From: JAZQHR01 sp045540815
GTDB taxonomy: Bacteria; Bacillota; Clostridia; UMGS1810
Assembly: GCA_045540815.1 (NCBI GenBank)
Contig: JAZQHY010000049.1
Span: 1-27,666, forward strand
Direction: 5' to 3'
Length of the DNA: 27,666 nucleotides
Shown: positions 7,766 through 16,685 of the stretch, piece after piece
How positions within the stretch are numbered: the first letter of the stretch is position 1
Layout: each line of letters opens with the position of its first letter
Program-made: the position numbers and the translations under genes
The notes under the pieces: model-generated
What the model saw: only the letters and a program-made list of their open reading frames with translations
Database searches by the model: none
What the model was told of the DNA's origin: nothing

Positions 7766-9823
7766 TTAATTATATTTATTAAATCTTATTATAACCTTGA
7801 ACATATCTCCGTCAATTATCACTTTGAACTCACCGCCTATGGCTTCGGTATAGCTTTTTGCTATAGCCAGACCAAGACCGCTTCCTTCTTTGGTGCGTGA
7901 TTTGTCACCGCGTACAAACCTGCCTGCAATTTCGTCAGCGTCAAAGTCCATAGGGTAGGAGGCTATATTTTTAAATTCCATTACAACTTCTTCGTTATCT
8001 TCGTAAGCAGTAACAAATACTCTTGTACCCTTAAGCGAATATTTTAAAATATTATCTATAAGATTGTGTATGACGCGTGATAACTTTCTTCCGTCAGCCA
8101 AAACGTTTAGCTCTTTTGAAGTGTTTACGCAGAAGGTGAGTCCACTGTCTTTGATTTCGTTATCCTGTTCAGCAAGAGATTGATTTATTAAAAGCGAAAC
8201 ATCTATATTTTCAAAATTAATTATCTCATTTCCGCTTTGAACTTTCGAAATATCAAACAGGTCTTGTGTAAGATTTTTGAGCCTGTCACTTTTCTTTGCA
8301 ATTATCTTTACATAGTCGTTAGCTTCTTCGGGCAATCCGTCAATGCTTGATAGTAGCTCTGTATAACTTATAATCGAAGTAAGCGGAGTTTTTAAATCGT
8401 GTGAAACATTTGTTATAAGCTCTGTTTTAAGTCTTTCTGCTTTAAGCTTGTCGGATACTGATTTGTCAAGTCCCTCGGCTATGTCATTTATGTCACTGGA
8501 AAGTAGTCTTAAATCCTCGCTTTTTATTTCTGATATTTTGTATGTCAGATTACCATTTTTGATTTCGCTTAAGCCTTTTTTTATTTCATCAAGGTCTTTT
8601 GCTCTGTATGCAAGTATAAAAGAAGCAAATATAAATACAACTATTGCAAATATAAACGCAAACACAGTTTCCGGTGTGAATATTCCGCATAAGCCAATTA
8701 TAGCAGTGTATATAAGAAGCATACATATAAGCATAATGCCTGATTTTTTTGAAAAAGTTTTAAAAAGCAGAGTTCTGTATCTGACAAATGTTTCTAGTAG
8801 CCATTTTAAAATATTGACAGCCAACTTAAAACAACGCTTTGCAATAATAAAGATAATACTTGATTTTAGTATTTTTTTGCATTTTACCTTTCTTACAAGG
8901 GATAAAAGCGAGGTTAGAACGATAAGCGTACCTATAGCAGTTAATAAAAGTGAAATTGATTTTGCCATATATAAAGGAAAACGTCCGGCAAAAAGAGTAT
9001 CAAGTATCATTACTATCAACCAAATGATGAAAAACACAGGAATGGTCATAACAGCTAAATGTACCTCTGACCAAAGATTGTCTATCCACATAAGGTTATA
9101 ACTTCCGTCAGATTTTTTACCTGAAACCGAAATTAGATAAATCAAAAGTGCCAGAGCAATTATGATATGAACAAGCATATTTGTAAAAATATCGCGAACC
9201 ATAGACGCCTGAGCTTTCCATACCTTTTCGCAGTAATTGGCGTAATCTTCTTTTATAGCAGTACATATTGTTATTGTATCACCTTTTGGAATGTCAAGGT
9301 TGTCAAGATGATATCCATGACGCCAGCTTATGCTTGAATCATAGTTTGTGTTTCCATATGCATCTATTTCTGATAACGTGAAAAAGCGACGGTTTAAAAG
9401 GTCTTCCTTGCTTGTTGCGTCACAGTTTGTATAAATTCTGCCGTTTATTTGCATAAAGTAGTCTATCTCGTCGGAGTCGTTAAGATGCTCAAGTGATTTA
9501 GTCATATTATCCTCTATGGGAAAAATCGGAGCCCAAACTACGATATTTCCATCCGATATGTCATCAGGTATGCGTGCGTTCTGGTATTGTTCGTTTTTAT
9601 AGCTTTGATATTCGTTGTAGAAAATGTTATCGGGTATGTAGAGAAGTGATGCGAAATAACCTGATTCGTTAAAATCACTTTCGAACCCATATATGTGTGG
9701 CATATCAAGACTTTCATATTCCATAATGCCGTCAATTAATGTGTTTACGCAAAAAATAGCACATACAACAATAAGTATTACTGCAATAAATTTAGTATAT
9801 GATGAATAAGCTATCTTTTTCAT
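7766..9823 (-). CDS. Multi-pass membrane sensor histidine kinase
   Basis: A 685-residue sensor kinase. Residues 12-32 form a first membrane segment, followed by an extracytoplasmic region of about 175 residues (33-208). At least five more hydrophobic segments follow between 212 and 405, then a HAMP-like linker (about 405-460). The phosphoacceptor is His475 in the motif SHDLKTPLTS. The ATP-binding part shows the N box NLIDN (587-591) and the G box GSGLGLAIAKS (647-657). The usual DxGxG box is replaced by a FKNIASYP segment, as in many VanS-like clostridial kinases. AGGAGG (9831-9836, complement) sits between the regulator's stop and this start, 14 nt apart, so the two are translated together. 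The signal sensed is unknown; the large sensor part matches no domain I recognise. Confidence 0.92.
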   Translation of the reverse strand: MKKIAYSSYTKFIAVILIVVCAIFCVNTLIDGIMEYESLDMPHIYGFESDFNESGYFASLLYIPDNIFYNEYQSYKNEQYQNARIPDDISDGNIVVWAPIFPIEDNMTKSLEHLNDSDEIDYFMQINGRIYTNCDATSKEDLLNRRFFTLSEIDAYGNTNYDSSISWRHGYHLDNLDIPKGDTITICTAIKEDYANYCEKVWKAQASMVRDIFTNMLVHIIIALALLIYLISVSGKKSDGSYNLMWIDNLWSEVHLAVMTIPVFFIIWLIVMILDTLFAGRFPLYMAKSISLLLTAIGTLIVLTSLLSLVRKVKCKKILKSSIIFIIAKRCFKLAVNILKWLLETFVRYRTLLFKTFSKKSGIMLICMLLIYTAIIGLCGIFTPETVFAFIFAIVVFIFASFILAYRAKDLDEIKKGLSEIKNGNLTYKISEIKSEDLRLLSSDINDIAEGLDKSVSDKLKAERLKTELITNVSHDLKTPLTSIISYTELLSSIDGLPEEANDYVKIIAKKSDRLKNLTQDLFDISKVQSGNEIINFENIDVSLLINQSLAEQDNEIKDSGLTFCVNTSKELNVLADGRKLSRVIHNLIDNILKYSLKGTRVFVTAYEDNEEVVMEFKNIASYPMDFDADEIAGRFVRGDKSRTKEGSGLGLAIAKSYTEAIGGEFKVIIDGDMFKVIIRFNKYN

Positions 9824-9837
9824 TTGCTATCCTCCTT

Positions 9838-10518
9838 TTAATCAATTTTGTAGCCGATACCCCATACAACCTTTAAGTATCTTGGCTCTTTTGGATTTAT
9901 TTCTATTTTTTCACGTATGTGTCTTACGTGTACTGCTATCGTATTGTCGCTGACAATTGCTTCCTCGTTCCACACGTTTTTGTATATATCGTCTGCCGAA
10001 AATGTTCTTCCCTTGTTTTTTGCAAGAAATTCAAGTATTTTATATTCAATAGGTGTAAGTCTTACATTTTCTCCATCCACTTTAACAGTTTTATCTTCGG
10101 TATTTATACATAATCCGTCAATTATTATCTGACCGTTTTCTTTTGAAATAGAGCCAAGGGTAGTGTATCGCCTAATCTGTGACTTTACCCTTGCCACAAG
10201 CTCGGACGGGTTAAACGGCTTTGTCACATAGTCGTCTGCACCTGCAGTTAATCCCAGAATTTTATCAGTATCTTCAGATTTTGCTGAAAGGAGTATAACT
10301 GGTATGTTTTTTGACTCTCGAAGTTTCATAAGTGTTTTTATGCCGTCAAGCTTTGGCATCATAATATCAAGTATTATAAGGTGAATATCCTTTTCGGATA
10401 TAATATCAAGTGCGTCAATTCCATTGTACCCTTTAAGTACATTATAATTTTCACCTGATAGAAAAATGGCGATGCTGTCTACTATTTCTCTGTCATCGTC
10501 CACGATAAGTATGTTCAT
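9838..10518 (-). CDS. OmpR/PhoB-family response regulator
   Basis: A 226-residue regulator. The receiver domain (1-115) has the acidic pocket DDD at residues 7-9, phosphoacceptor Asp51 in LIILDIMMP, and Lys100 in VTKPF. The C-terminal winged-helix DNA-binding domain (about 128-225) has LTPIEYKILEFLAKNKGRTFS and the closing VRHIREKIE...VVWGIGYKID. It is the first gene of the operon with the histidine kinase. GGAGG upstream supports the start. Three TTAAGAA repeats lie just upstream (10554-10593) and are candidate sites for autoregulation. Confidence 0.95.
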   Translation of the reverse strand: MNILIVDDDREIVDSIAIFLSGENYNVLKGYNGIDALDIISEKDIHLIILDIMMPKLDGIKTLMKLRESKNIPVILLSAKSEDTDKILGLTAGADDYVTKPFNPSELVARVKSQIRRYTTLGSISKENGQIIIDGLCINTEDKTVKVDGENVRLTPIEYKILEFLAKNKGRTFSADDIYKNVWNEEAIVSDNTIAVHVRHIREKIEINPKEPRYLKVVWGIGYKID

Positions 10519-10553
10519 TTATTTTCGCCTCCTGATAATATATTAGCATATGT

Positions 10554-10593
10554 TTCTTAAGATTTAGCTATAAAAATTCTTAATTTTTCTTAA
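10554..10593 (-). promoter_or_regulatory. Candidate response-regulator operator: TTAAGAA repeats
   Basis: On the - strand TTAAGAA occurs three times. Two copies (10593-10587 and 10583-10577) are spaced 10 bp start to start, one helical turn, which is the usual geometry for OmpR/PhoB regulators. A third copy is at 10560-10554. No good -35 is visible upstream of the A+T-rich TAATAT/TATATT near 10536-10545, as expected for an activator-dependent promoter. Function is inferred. Confidence 0.5.
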
Positions 10594-10598
10594 TAATT

Positions 10599-10630
10599 AA
10601 AAAAGCATATCGCTTTTGCGATATGCTTTT
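10599..10630 (-). terminator. Terminator of the DUF1846 gene
   Basis: A 13-bp perfect stem AAAAGCATATCGC/GCGATATGCTTTT with a 4-nt loop. On the - strand it is followed by a run of six Ts, directly after the stop codon at 10635. Confidence 0.92.
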
Positions 10631-10634
10631 AACG

Positions 10635-12110
10635 TTAGTTTTTCTTTTCCTGATATACAGGCTCGCAAGTTAAGTTTATGCCGAGCCTTTTAAATACCTT
10701 TGCATCTATTGATGAAAGTATTACCGACGAGTGAACTTCGCATCCCCTAAGCTTTGAAAGCTCATTCATAGCAAGCTCAGCATTTTCATCAGTTGCTGCG
10801 CAAATGGAAAGTGCTATAAGCACTTCGTCTGTGTGAAGACGCGGATTTCTGTTTCCAAAGTGATTTGTTTTAAGCTTCTGTATAGGCTCTATGATAACAG
10901 GTGATATGAGGTGTACACTATCATCAAGTCCTGCAAGCTTTTTAAGCGCATTTAGTAAAAGTGCTGCAGATGCTCCTAAAAGGTCGCTTGTTTTTCCTGT
11001 AACGATTTCGCCGTTTGGCAGTTCAATCGCTGTACAAGGAGTGCCTGTCTTATTTGCGCGCTCTATCGCAGGGGCGATAACCTTTCTCTCTGATGGTTTA
11101 ACACCGGCTTTACTCATAAGAAGTTCAAGCTTTGGAACAACATCGTCTGCAAGTTTTCCTTTTTTGTAGTCGCATAGCGCTGTGTAATATCTGCGAAGTA
11201 TTTCCTGTTTTGAAGCTTCTTTTGTAGCCTCGTCATCTATAATGCAGTTGCCCGCCATATTTACACCCATATCGGTAGGTGACTTGTATGGACAAGCACC
11301 AAGGATTTTTTCAAGCATCGCATTTACTACAGGGAATATCTCAACATCGCGGTTGTAGTTTACTGTAGTAGTTCCGTATGCATCTAAATGGAACGGGTCA
11401 ATCATATTTACATCGTTTAAATCTGCGGTTGCAGCCTCGTATGCAAGGTTAACAGGATGGGTGATAGATAAGTTCCATATAGGAAATGTTTCAAACTTTG
11501 CATAACCCGACTGTATGCCTTTTTTGTGCTCGTGATAAAGCTGTGATAGGCAAGTTGCCATTTTACCGCTTCCGGGACCTGGAGCTGTAACTACCACAAG
11601 CTCTTTGGTGGTTTCTATATAATCGTTTTTGCCGTAGCCTTCGTCACTAACTATCTTTGCAATATCTGAAGGATAGCCTTCGATAGAATAGTGTCTGTAC
11701 ACCTTTACACCAAGCTGTTCAAGCCTTTTTTGAAATGCAACGGCAGATGTTTGTCCGTTAAAACGGGTAAGTACTACGCTTCCTACATAAAGTCCGATTT
11801 TTCTAAAACAGTCAATAAGCCTAATAACTTCAACATCATATGTGATGCCAAGGTCACTTCTCTGTTTATTCTTTTCTATGTCAGAGGCATTAATGGCAAT
11901 AACTATCTCCACTCTGTCTTTTAGCTGAAGAAGCATTTTAAGCTTACTGTCCGGCTCAAAACCGGGTAGTACTCTTGATGCGTGATAGTCGTCAAAAAGC
12001 TTGCCGCCAAACTCCAAGTAAAGTTTGCCGCCAAACTGCGCAATTCTTTCTCTGATATGCTCTGATTGCATATGCAGATATTTGTCATTGTCAAATCCTA
12101 TCACTGCCAC
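10635..12110 (-). CDS. DUF1846 (UPF0371) family protein
   Basis: A cytoplasmic protein of about 491 residues, full length for the DUF1846 family found in Firmicutes and some other bacteria. Typical features are the N-terminal IGFDNDKYLHMQSEHIRERI, a glycine-rich TAPGPGSGKMATCLSQLYHEH segment resembling a phosphate-binding loop (about residue 180), and the NHFGNRNPRLHTDEVLIAL segment near residue 415. Members of the family have known structures, but I know of no proven function. Two GTG starts are possible: the one at 12119 overlaps the GAGG ribosome site, while the one at 12110 is spaced 8 nt from it and is preferred. No operon partner; it is divergent from the SulP gene. Confidence 0.9.
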   Translation of the reverse strand: MAVIGFDNDKYLHMQSEHIRERIAQFGGKLYLEFGGKLFDDYHASRVLPGFEPDSKLKMLLQLKDRVEIVIAINASDIEKNKQRSDLGITYDVEVIRLIDCFRKIGLYVGSVVLTRFNGQTSAVAFQKRLEQLGVKVYRHYSIEGYPSDIAKIVSDEGYGKNDYIETTKELVVVTAPGPGSGKMATCLSQLYHEHKKGIQSGYAKFETFPIWNLSITHPVNLAYEAATADLNDVNMIDPFHLDAYGTTTVNYNRDVEIFPVVNAMLEKILGACPYKSPTDMGVNMAGNCIIDDEATKEASKQEILRRYYTALCDYKKGKLADDVVPKLELLMSKAGVKPSERKVIAPAIERANKTGTPCTAIELPNGEIVTGKTSDLLGASAALLLNALKKLAGLDDSVHLISPVIIEPIQKLKTNHFGNRNPRLHTDEVLIALSICAATDENAELAMNELSKLRGCEVHSSVILSSIDAKVFKRLGINLTCEPVYQEKKN

Positions 12111-12147
12111 TTTAAACACCTCGTTTTAATTTCTTTCACAATTAAAC

Positions 12148-12176
12148 ATTATATAACAAATTATGTATAATTTCAA
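12148..12176 (-). promoter_or_regulatory. Promoter of the DUF1846 gene
   Basis: On the - strand: TTGAAA (12176-12171), 17-bp spacer, TATAAT (12153-12148). Confidence 0.83.
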
Positions 12177-12210
12177 GGTGTAAAAGATACTTTTTTGTGT
12201 AAAAACATTG

Positions 12211-12239
12211 TTGATTTTTGGTGTAAGATGTGTTAAAAT
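12211..12239 (+). promoter_or_regulatory. Promoter of the SulP transporter gene
   Basis: TTGATT (12211-12216), 17-bp spacer, TAAAAT (12234-12239), with TGT extended -10. The hexamer GTGTAA occurs three times in this divergent region (12178, 12197, 12221). Confidence 0.78.
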
Positions 12240-12281
12240 ATTTGTTTGGAAAAAACAGTAAATGAAGGTAGGAGTTATTTT

Positions 12282-13928
12282 ATGGGGATTTTTCAACCAA
12301 AGCTATTTTCAGGGTTAAAAAACTACAGCGCAAAACAGCTTGCATCTGACATCGTTGCAGGTATAATAGTTGCAATAATTGCGCTTCCTTTATCAATCGC
12401 ACTTGCGATTGCATCAGGTGTAGCACCTGAAAAGGGTCTTTATACAGCTATCGTTGCAGGATTTGTTATATCATTTTTAGGTGGCAGCAATGTAAATATA
12501 TCAGGACCAACCGCTGCGTTTGCTACTATCGTAGCAGGTATTGTTGCCGTATATGGCACAAGCGGACTTGTGGTAGCAACTATTATGGCGGGTATCATAC
12601 TTATTATAATGGGTATATGCCGTTTCGGTACGCTTATAAAATATATTCCGCGCACCATCACTACAGGCTTTACATCAGGTATCGCACTTACCATAGTTAT
12701 TGGCCAGCTTAAAGACTTTATGGGTCTTACATATCCAGCCGGTACACACAACGTAGAAACAATGGAAAAGTTGTCAGCTGTTGTAAATAACATTGGTACT
12801 GTGAATTTTTACAGTATTGTAGTAGGACTTGTTGGACTACTTATACTTATCGTTTGGCCGAAAATAAGCAAGAAAATCCCAGGCTCGCTAATCGCAGTTG
12901 TTATAGGCGTGGTAATGGTGAAGGCACTTAACCTTCCTGTAAATACCATAGGTGATTTGTATGAAATATCAGCATCAGCGCCAAAGTTTTCTATTCCTTC
13001 GTTTGATTTTAATACAGTAAGACAGCTTGTGCCGAGTGCGTTTACTATAGCAATCCTTGCAGGTATAGAGTCGCTTCTATCGTGCGTAGTATCCGATGGT
13101 ATGATAAACGATAAGCATAATTCAAACACAGAACTTATAGCACAGGGCGCAGGTAATATATTCTCAGGTCTTTTTGGCGGTATCCCTGCAACTGGAGCTA
13201 TAGCAAGAACAGCTGCCAATGTTAAAAACGGCGGAAGAACACCTGTAGCAGGTATTGTTCATGCGTTAGTGTTACTACTTATACTTGTAGTGCTTATGCC
13301 GTATGCAGCGTGGATTCCAATGCCAATTATAGCTGCGATACTCTTTATGGTTGCATATAATATGTGCGAGTGGCGTGAATTTGTAGGAATATGTAAAACC
13401 GCTCCAAAAGGCGACATACTGGTGCTCGTACTTACATTTGTGCTTACAGTAGTATTTGACCTTGTAGTTGCTATAGAATTTGGTATGATTGTAACTGCGT
13501 TTTTATTCTTAAAGAGTATGAGCGATGTTACAAATGTCCGCACCTGGACAAAAGAGGTTGAGTCTACAGATAAAGGCAGATACAAAAGTATTCCACCAAA
13601 AACAGAAGTTTTTGAAATAGACGGACCTATGTTCTTTGCCACATCTGACAAGATATCGGGAATAGAAATAGCAACTGACACAAAGGTAATTATAATTCGT
13701 ATGAGAAATATTCCTTCGCTTGATGTATCTGCATTACATACAATTACTGAAGTGTACAAATACTGCGAAAAGAGTGGTATAACAGTTATATTCTCTCACG
13801 CAAATGACCAACCTATGGATGTTATGCAAAAAGCCGGATTTTACGATATGGTGGGCGAGAAGTACTTTGTTAATAATATTGATGAAGCACTATCGCTTGC
13901 TGAAGAACTTGTGGCTGATATAATATAA
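12282..13928 (+). CDS. SulP-family anion transporter with STAS domain
   Basis: A 548-residue SulP/SLC26 transporter. The membrane part (about residues 15-425) has the family's ALPLSIALAIASGVAPEKGLYTAIV opening and the SGPTAAFA motif in TM3. The C-terminal STAS domain (about 440-545) reads EIDGPMFFATSDKI and IPSLDVSALHTI, with the conserved Asp-Val-Ser-Ala. Bacterial members carry sulfate, bicarbonate or organic acids; the substrate here is not determined. The ATG at 12282 follows AGGTAGGAG (12266-12274) at proper spacing; an in-frame TTG at 12246 is open but has no site. Single-gene unit with its own promoter and terminator. Confidence 0.94.
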   Translation: MGIFQPKLFSGLKNYSAKQLASDIVAGIIVAIIALPLSIALAIASGVAPEKGLYTAIVAGFVISFLGGSNVNISGPTAAFATIVAGIVAVYGTSGLVVATIMAGIILIIMGICRFGTLIKYIPRTITTGFTSGIALTIVIGQLKDFMGLTYPAGTHNVETMEKLSAVVNNIGTVNFYSIVVGLVGLLILIVWPKISKKIPGSLIAVVIGVVMVKALNLPVNTIGDLYEISASAPKFSIPSFDFNTVRQLVPSAFTIAILAGIESLLSCVVSDGMINDKHNSNTELIAQGAGNIFSGLFGGIPATGAIARTAANVKNGGRTPVAGIVHALVLLLILVVLMPYAAWIPMPIIAAILFMVAYNMCEWREFVGICKTAPKGDILVLVLTFVLTVVFDLVVAIEFGMIVTAFLFLKSMSDVTNVRTWTKEVESTDKGRYKSIPPKTEVFEIDGPMFFATSDKISGIEIATDTKVIIIRMRNIPSLDVSALHTITEVYKYCEKSGITVIFSHANDQPMDVMQKAGFYDMVGEKYFVNNIDEALSLAEELVADII

Positions 13929-13941
13929 TATGTCTTTTTTG

Positions 13942-13973
13942 AACACCTCAATCTTCGGATTGGGGTGTTTTAA
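13942..13973 (+). terminator. Terminator of the SulP gene
   Basis: A 12-bp stem (13942-13953 with 13958-13969, one U-G pair) closed by a cUUCGg tetraloop and followed by TT-rich sequence. Confidence 0.88.
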
Positions 13974-14043
13974 TATTTAAGTCACTAACATCGGTAGCCA
14001 AAAAGATAAAAAATATAAAAAAAGATATTTTTTAAATTAATTG

Positions 14044-14072
14044 TTGCATTTTGGTTTTTAAAATGTTATAAT
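14044..14072 (+). promoter_or_regulatory. Promoter of the nagA-ROK operon
   Basis: TTGCAT (14044-14049), 17-bp spacer, TATAAT (14067-14072), with TGT extended -10 at 14064-14066. I do not recognise a NagR/GntR operator nearby. The A+T-rich stretch at 13976-14043 shows no gene. Confidence 0.85.
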
Positions 14073-14121
14073 AAATTTACAAAATTAAAATGCGGATAAG
14101 TATGTTGTTAGGAGGGCCAAA

Positions 14122-15264
14122 ATGAAAGCGATAATAAACGGAAAAATTATTTTAAAAGACAGAATTTTAGAAAATTCAGCACTTTTGTATTCGGATGTTG
14201 TTGAAGCTATAGTTCCTGCTGAAAAAGTTCCTGCAGGCGCAGAAATAATAGATGCAAACGGAGGCTACGTTTCTCCCGGTCTTATAGATTTACACATTCA
14301 CGGTTACCTTGGAAAAGATGTTTGTGATGGTGAAGAGGAAAGTATCAGAACAATATCTGCCGGCATTGTAAAAAATGGTGTAACAGGCTATCTTCCAACA
14401 ACTATGACCGTTGATATGAAGGTTATTAAAAAAGCACTTGAGGTGCTTAGAAACCTTAAAGAAGAGAGCAAAGAGTGGAATGGAAGTCAGATACTTGGCT
14501 GTCACGCTGAAGGACCTTTTATAAGCGAAGCTAAAAAAGGTGCTCAGGACCCAAGACATATACTAAAGCCTGACGCAGAATTTGTAAAGGAATATGCTGA
14601 TATTATTAAGATAATAACTCTTGCTCCTGAAGAAGACGATGAAACATTTACGGAGATAAGAAAAATAAACAAAGATACAGATGTTGTTATATCAATGGGT
14701 CATACATCTGCTGATTATGATACAGCTATGAAGAGTACAGAAAATGGAGTTAAGCACGTAACACATCTTTTCAATGCCATGACTCCTCTTGCGCACAGAG
14801 CACCGGGCGTTGTTACAGCAGCGTTTAATTCAGATGTAAGCTGCGAGGTAATAGTTGATACGTTCCACGTTAACGCGTGTTTCTATGATATGCTATGGAA
14901 ATTAAAAGGCAGAAAGCTATGCTTTATCACAGACTGTCTTCCTGCAGGCGGACTTCCATACGGTGAATATACACTTGGCGGAGAAAAGATTATATACAGA
15001 GATATAGTTTGCCGACTTGAAGACGGAACTGTTGCAGGAAGTGTTCTTCCGCTAAATAAGGGCGTATGGAATGTATATACAAATTCAAATATTCCTCTTT
15101 GGGAGTGCGTAAACTGTGCAACTTTAAACCCTGCTACTACAATTGGTGTTGCTGATAAAAAAGGCTCGATTGAAGTAGGTAAGGACGCAGATATTATTAT
15201 TACAGATAATGAATTTAATGTACAAAAAACAATTATAAAAGGAGATATCAGATATGAAGCTTAA
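14122..15264 (+). CDS. nagA: N-acetylglucosamine-6-phosphate deacetylase
   Basis: A 380-residue amidohydrolase of usual NagA length. It removes the acetyl group from GlcNAc-6-phosphate to give glucosamine-6-phosphate in the cytoplasm. Key sites: metal motif DLHIHG near residue 57, GCHAEGPFIS with the metal-binding Glu near residue 132, SMGHTSADYDTA and VTHLFNAM with the metal-binding histidines, and the catalytic Asp in FITDCLPAGG near residue 273. AGGAGG (14110-14115) precedes the ATG. The next gene starts inside its last codons, so the two are coupled. No nagB (deaminase) is present in this window. Confidence 0.95.
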   Translation: MKAIINGKIILKDRILENSALLYSDVVEAIVPAEKVPAGAEIIDANGGYVSPGLIDLHIHGYLGKDVCDGEEESIRTISAGIVKNGVTGYLPTTMTVDMKVIKKALEVLRNLKEESKEWNGSQILGCHAEGPFISEAKKGAQDPRHILKPDAEFVKEYADIIKIITLAPEEDDETFTEIRKINKDTDVVISMGHTSADYDTAMKSTENGVKHVTHLFNAMTPLAHRAPGVVTAAFNSDVSCEVIVDTFHVNACFYDMLWKLKGRKLCFITDCLPAGGLPYGEYTLGGEKIIYRDIVCRLEDGTVAGSVLPLNKGVWNVYTNSNIPLWECVNCATLNPATTIGVADKKGSIEVGKDADIIITDNEFNVQKTIIKGDIRYEA

Positions 15265-16630
15265 AGTTAATGCAAAGCTTGACCCGCAGTTTCAGCCGCT
15301 AGCACTAGTGTGCAGAGAAATGCGTGAGGCTACTAAGGAAAACGGACAGGATTTAGTTATCGCTGTAGAAAGAAACAAAGGTTACACTGTTACATATAAA
15401 ACACGTGTGTTCCCAGACGGTACAGGCCACGACGAAGAAAACTTCAACTTTGTAGAGAGAATGGCAAAATCTCTTCTATGGGTTGCAGGTGGTTACAAAA
15501 TCATCATCGCAGGCAGTGAATTAATCGGTAATAAGATTAAGGAAGCATATACTGACGGTGGACTACGTGATTTCGACGTTCATTTTATGGAGAGAGTATA
15601 CGAAAAACCTTTCGAGGTTGAAGTTCGTTCTATCGAAAATGCTCCTGAGGATAAATCTGCAGCTGCTCCTATAGGCAGACACCTAGATGGTTGCCGTATC
15701 GGTTTTGACGCAGGCGGTAGTGACAGAAAAGTTAGTGCTGTTATCGATGGCGAAAGCGTATATTCAGAAGAGGTTGTTTGGTTCCCTAAGACAAACACTG
15801 ACCCTGACTATCACTATCAGGGAATACTAGACGCTATGAAAACTGCTGCATCTCATATGCCAAGAGTAGATGCTATCGGTGTATCAAGCGCAGGTGTATA
15901 TGTAGACAATCGTATAATGGTTGCATCACTTTTCCTAAAAGTAAGCGATGAAGATTTTGATAAAAAGGTTAAAAATATGTACCTTGACGTTGCAAAAGAA
16001 ATAGGCGAGAATATACCTGTTGAAGTTGCAAACGACGGTGACGTTACCGCTCTTGCAGGTGCTATGGATTTAAATGACAACGCTGTACTTGGTGTTGCTA
16101 TGGGTACATCAGAAGCAGGCGGATATGTTGACCCACAGGGTAACATCACTGGCTGGCTAAACGAGCTTGCATTCGTTCCTGTTGATTTCTGCAAAGACGC
16201 AATGGTTGACGAGTGGTCAGGCGACTATGGCTGCGGTGTTAAATACTTCTCTCAGGACGGCGTTATAAAGCTTGCTCCTTATGCAGGTATTAAGCTTGAT
16301 GAAAACCTTTCTCCTGCTGAAAAGCTTAAAGTTGTTCAGGGATTAATGGCACAGGGTGACCAGAGAGCAGCTGATATATACGATACTATCGGTGCATACT
16401 TTGGTTATGCTATCGCATTCTATACAGAATTCTATGATATCAAGCACGTTCTAATAATGGGTCGTGTTACTTCAGGTGAGGGTGGTACAATAGTACTTGC
16501 TCGTGCTAAAGAAGTTCTTGATAAAGAATTCCCAGAGCTTGCTAAAAAGATTCAGCTTCATATCCCTGACGAAAACTCTCGTAGAGTTGGTCAGTCAGTT
16601 GCAGCAGCAAGCCTACCAGAAATTAAATAA
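15254..16630 (+). CDS. Atypical ROK-family sugar kinase homologue with extra N-terminal domain
   Basis: A 458-residue protein. Residues 1-145 form an N-terminal part I do not recognise. From about 147 it follows the ROK fold: phosphate-binding loop FDAGGSDRK (151-159), ISSAG-type segment (210-214), a candidate catalytic Asp261 in VANDGD, GVAMGTSEAGG (280-290), and a late GRVTSGEGG (403-411) nucleotide motif. Ordinary ROK kinases are about 300 residues and have a GExGH motif plus a CxCGxxGC zinc site. Here GExGH is NELAF (303-307) and only a GCG near 326 remains, so the zinc site appears lost. AAAGGAG sits within the end of nagA and the start overlaps nagA by 11 nt, indicating translational coupling. 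Making GlcNAc-6-phosphate for NagA is the simplest role (inference); a related amino sugar or a non-catalytic role is possible. Confidence 0.8.
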   Translation: MKLKVNAKLDPQFQPLALVCREMREATKENGQDLVIAVERNKGYTVTYKTRVFPDGTGHDEENFNFVERMAKSLLWVAGGYKIIIAGSELIGNKIKEAYTDGGLRDFDVHFMERVYEKPFEVEVRSIENAPEDKSAAAPIGRHLDGCRIGFDAGGSDRKVSAVIDGESVYSEEVVWFPKTNTDPDYHYQGILDAMKTAASHMPRVDAIGVSSAGVYVDNRIMVASLFLKVSDEDFDKKVKNMYLDVAKEIGENIPVEVANDGDVTALAGAMDLNDNAVLGVAMGTSEAGGYVDPQGNITGWLNELAFVPVDFCKDAMVDEWSGDYGCGVKYFSQDGVIKLAPYAGIKLDENLSPAEKLKVVQGLMAQGDQRAADIYDTIGAYFGYAIAFYTEFYDIKHVLIMGRVTSGEGGTIVLARAKEVLDKEFPELAKKIQLHIPDENSRRVGQSVAAASLPEIK

Positions 16631-16651
16631 TCTGATTATAATATGTCTTTT

Positions 16652-16684
16652 AAAAATCGCTCGTTTATGCGGGCGATTTTTTTA
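16652..16684 (+). terminator. Terminator of the nagA-ROK operon
   Basis: A 12-bp stem AAAAATCGCTCG/CGGGCGATTTTT (one U-G pair), 6-nt loop, followed by further Ts. Confidence 0.92.
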
Positions 16685-16685
16685 T

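Noticed and set aside
8448..9101. Open frame of 217 codons on the + strand
   Set aside because: Antisense to the histidine kinase gene, with no ribosome site or recognisable motif.
12246..12281. TTG at 12246 as start of the SulP gene
   Set aside because: No ribosome site precedes it, while the ATG at 12282 has AGGTAGGAG upstream.
13924..16651. Identical 15-mer TATAATATGTCTTTT at 13924-13938 and 16637-16651, each just after a stop codon and before a terminator
   Set aside because: In A+T-rich DNA of this length one such match is expected by chance, and it is part of low-complexity sequence before the U-rich hairpins.
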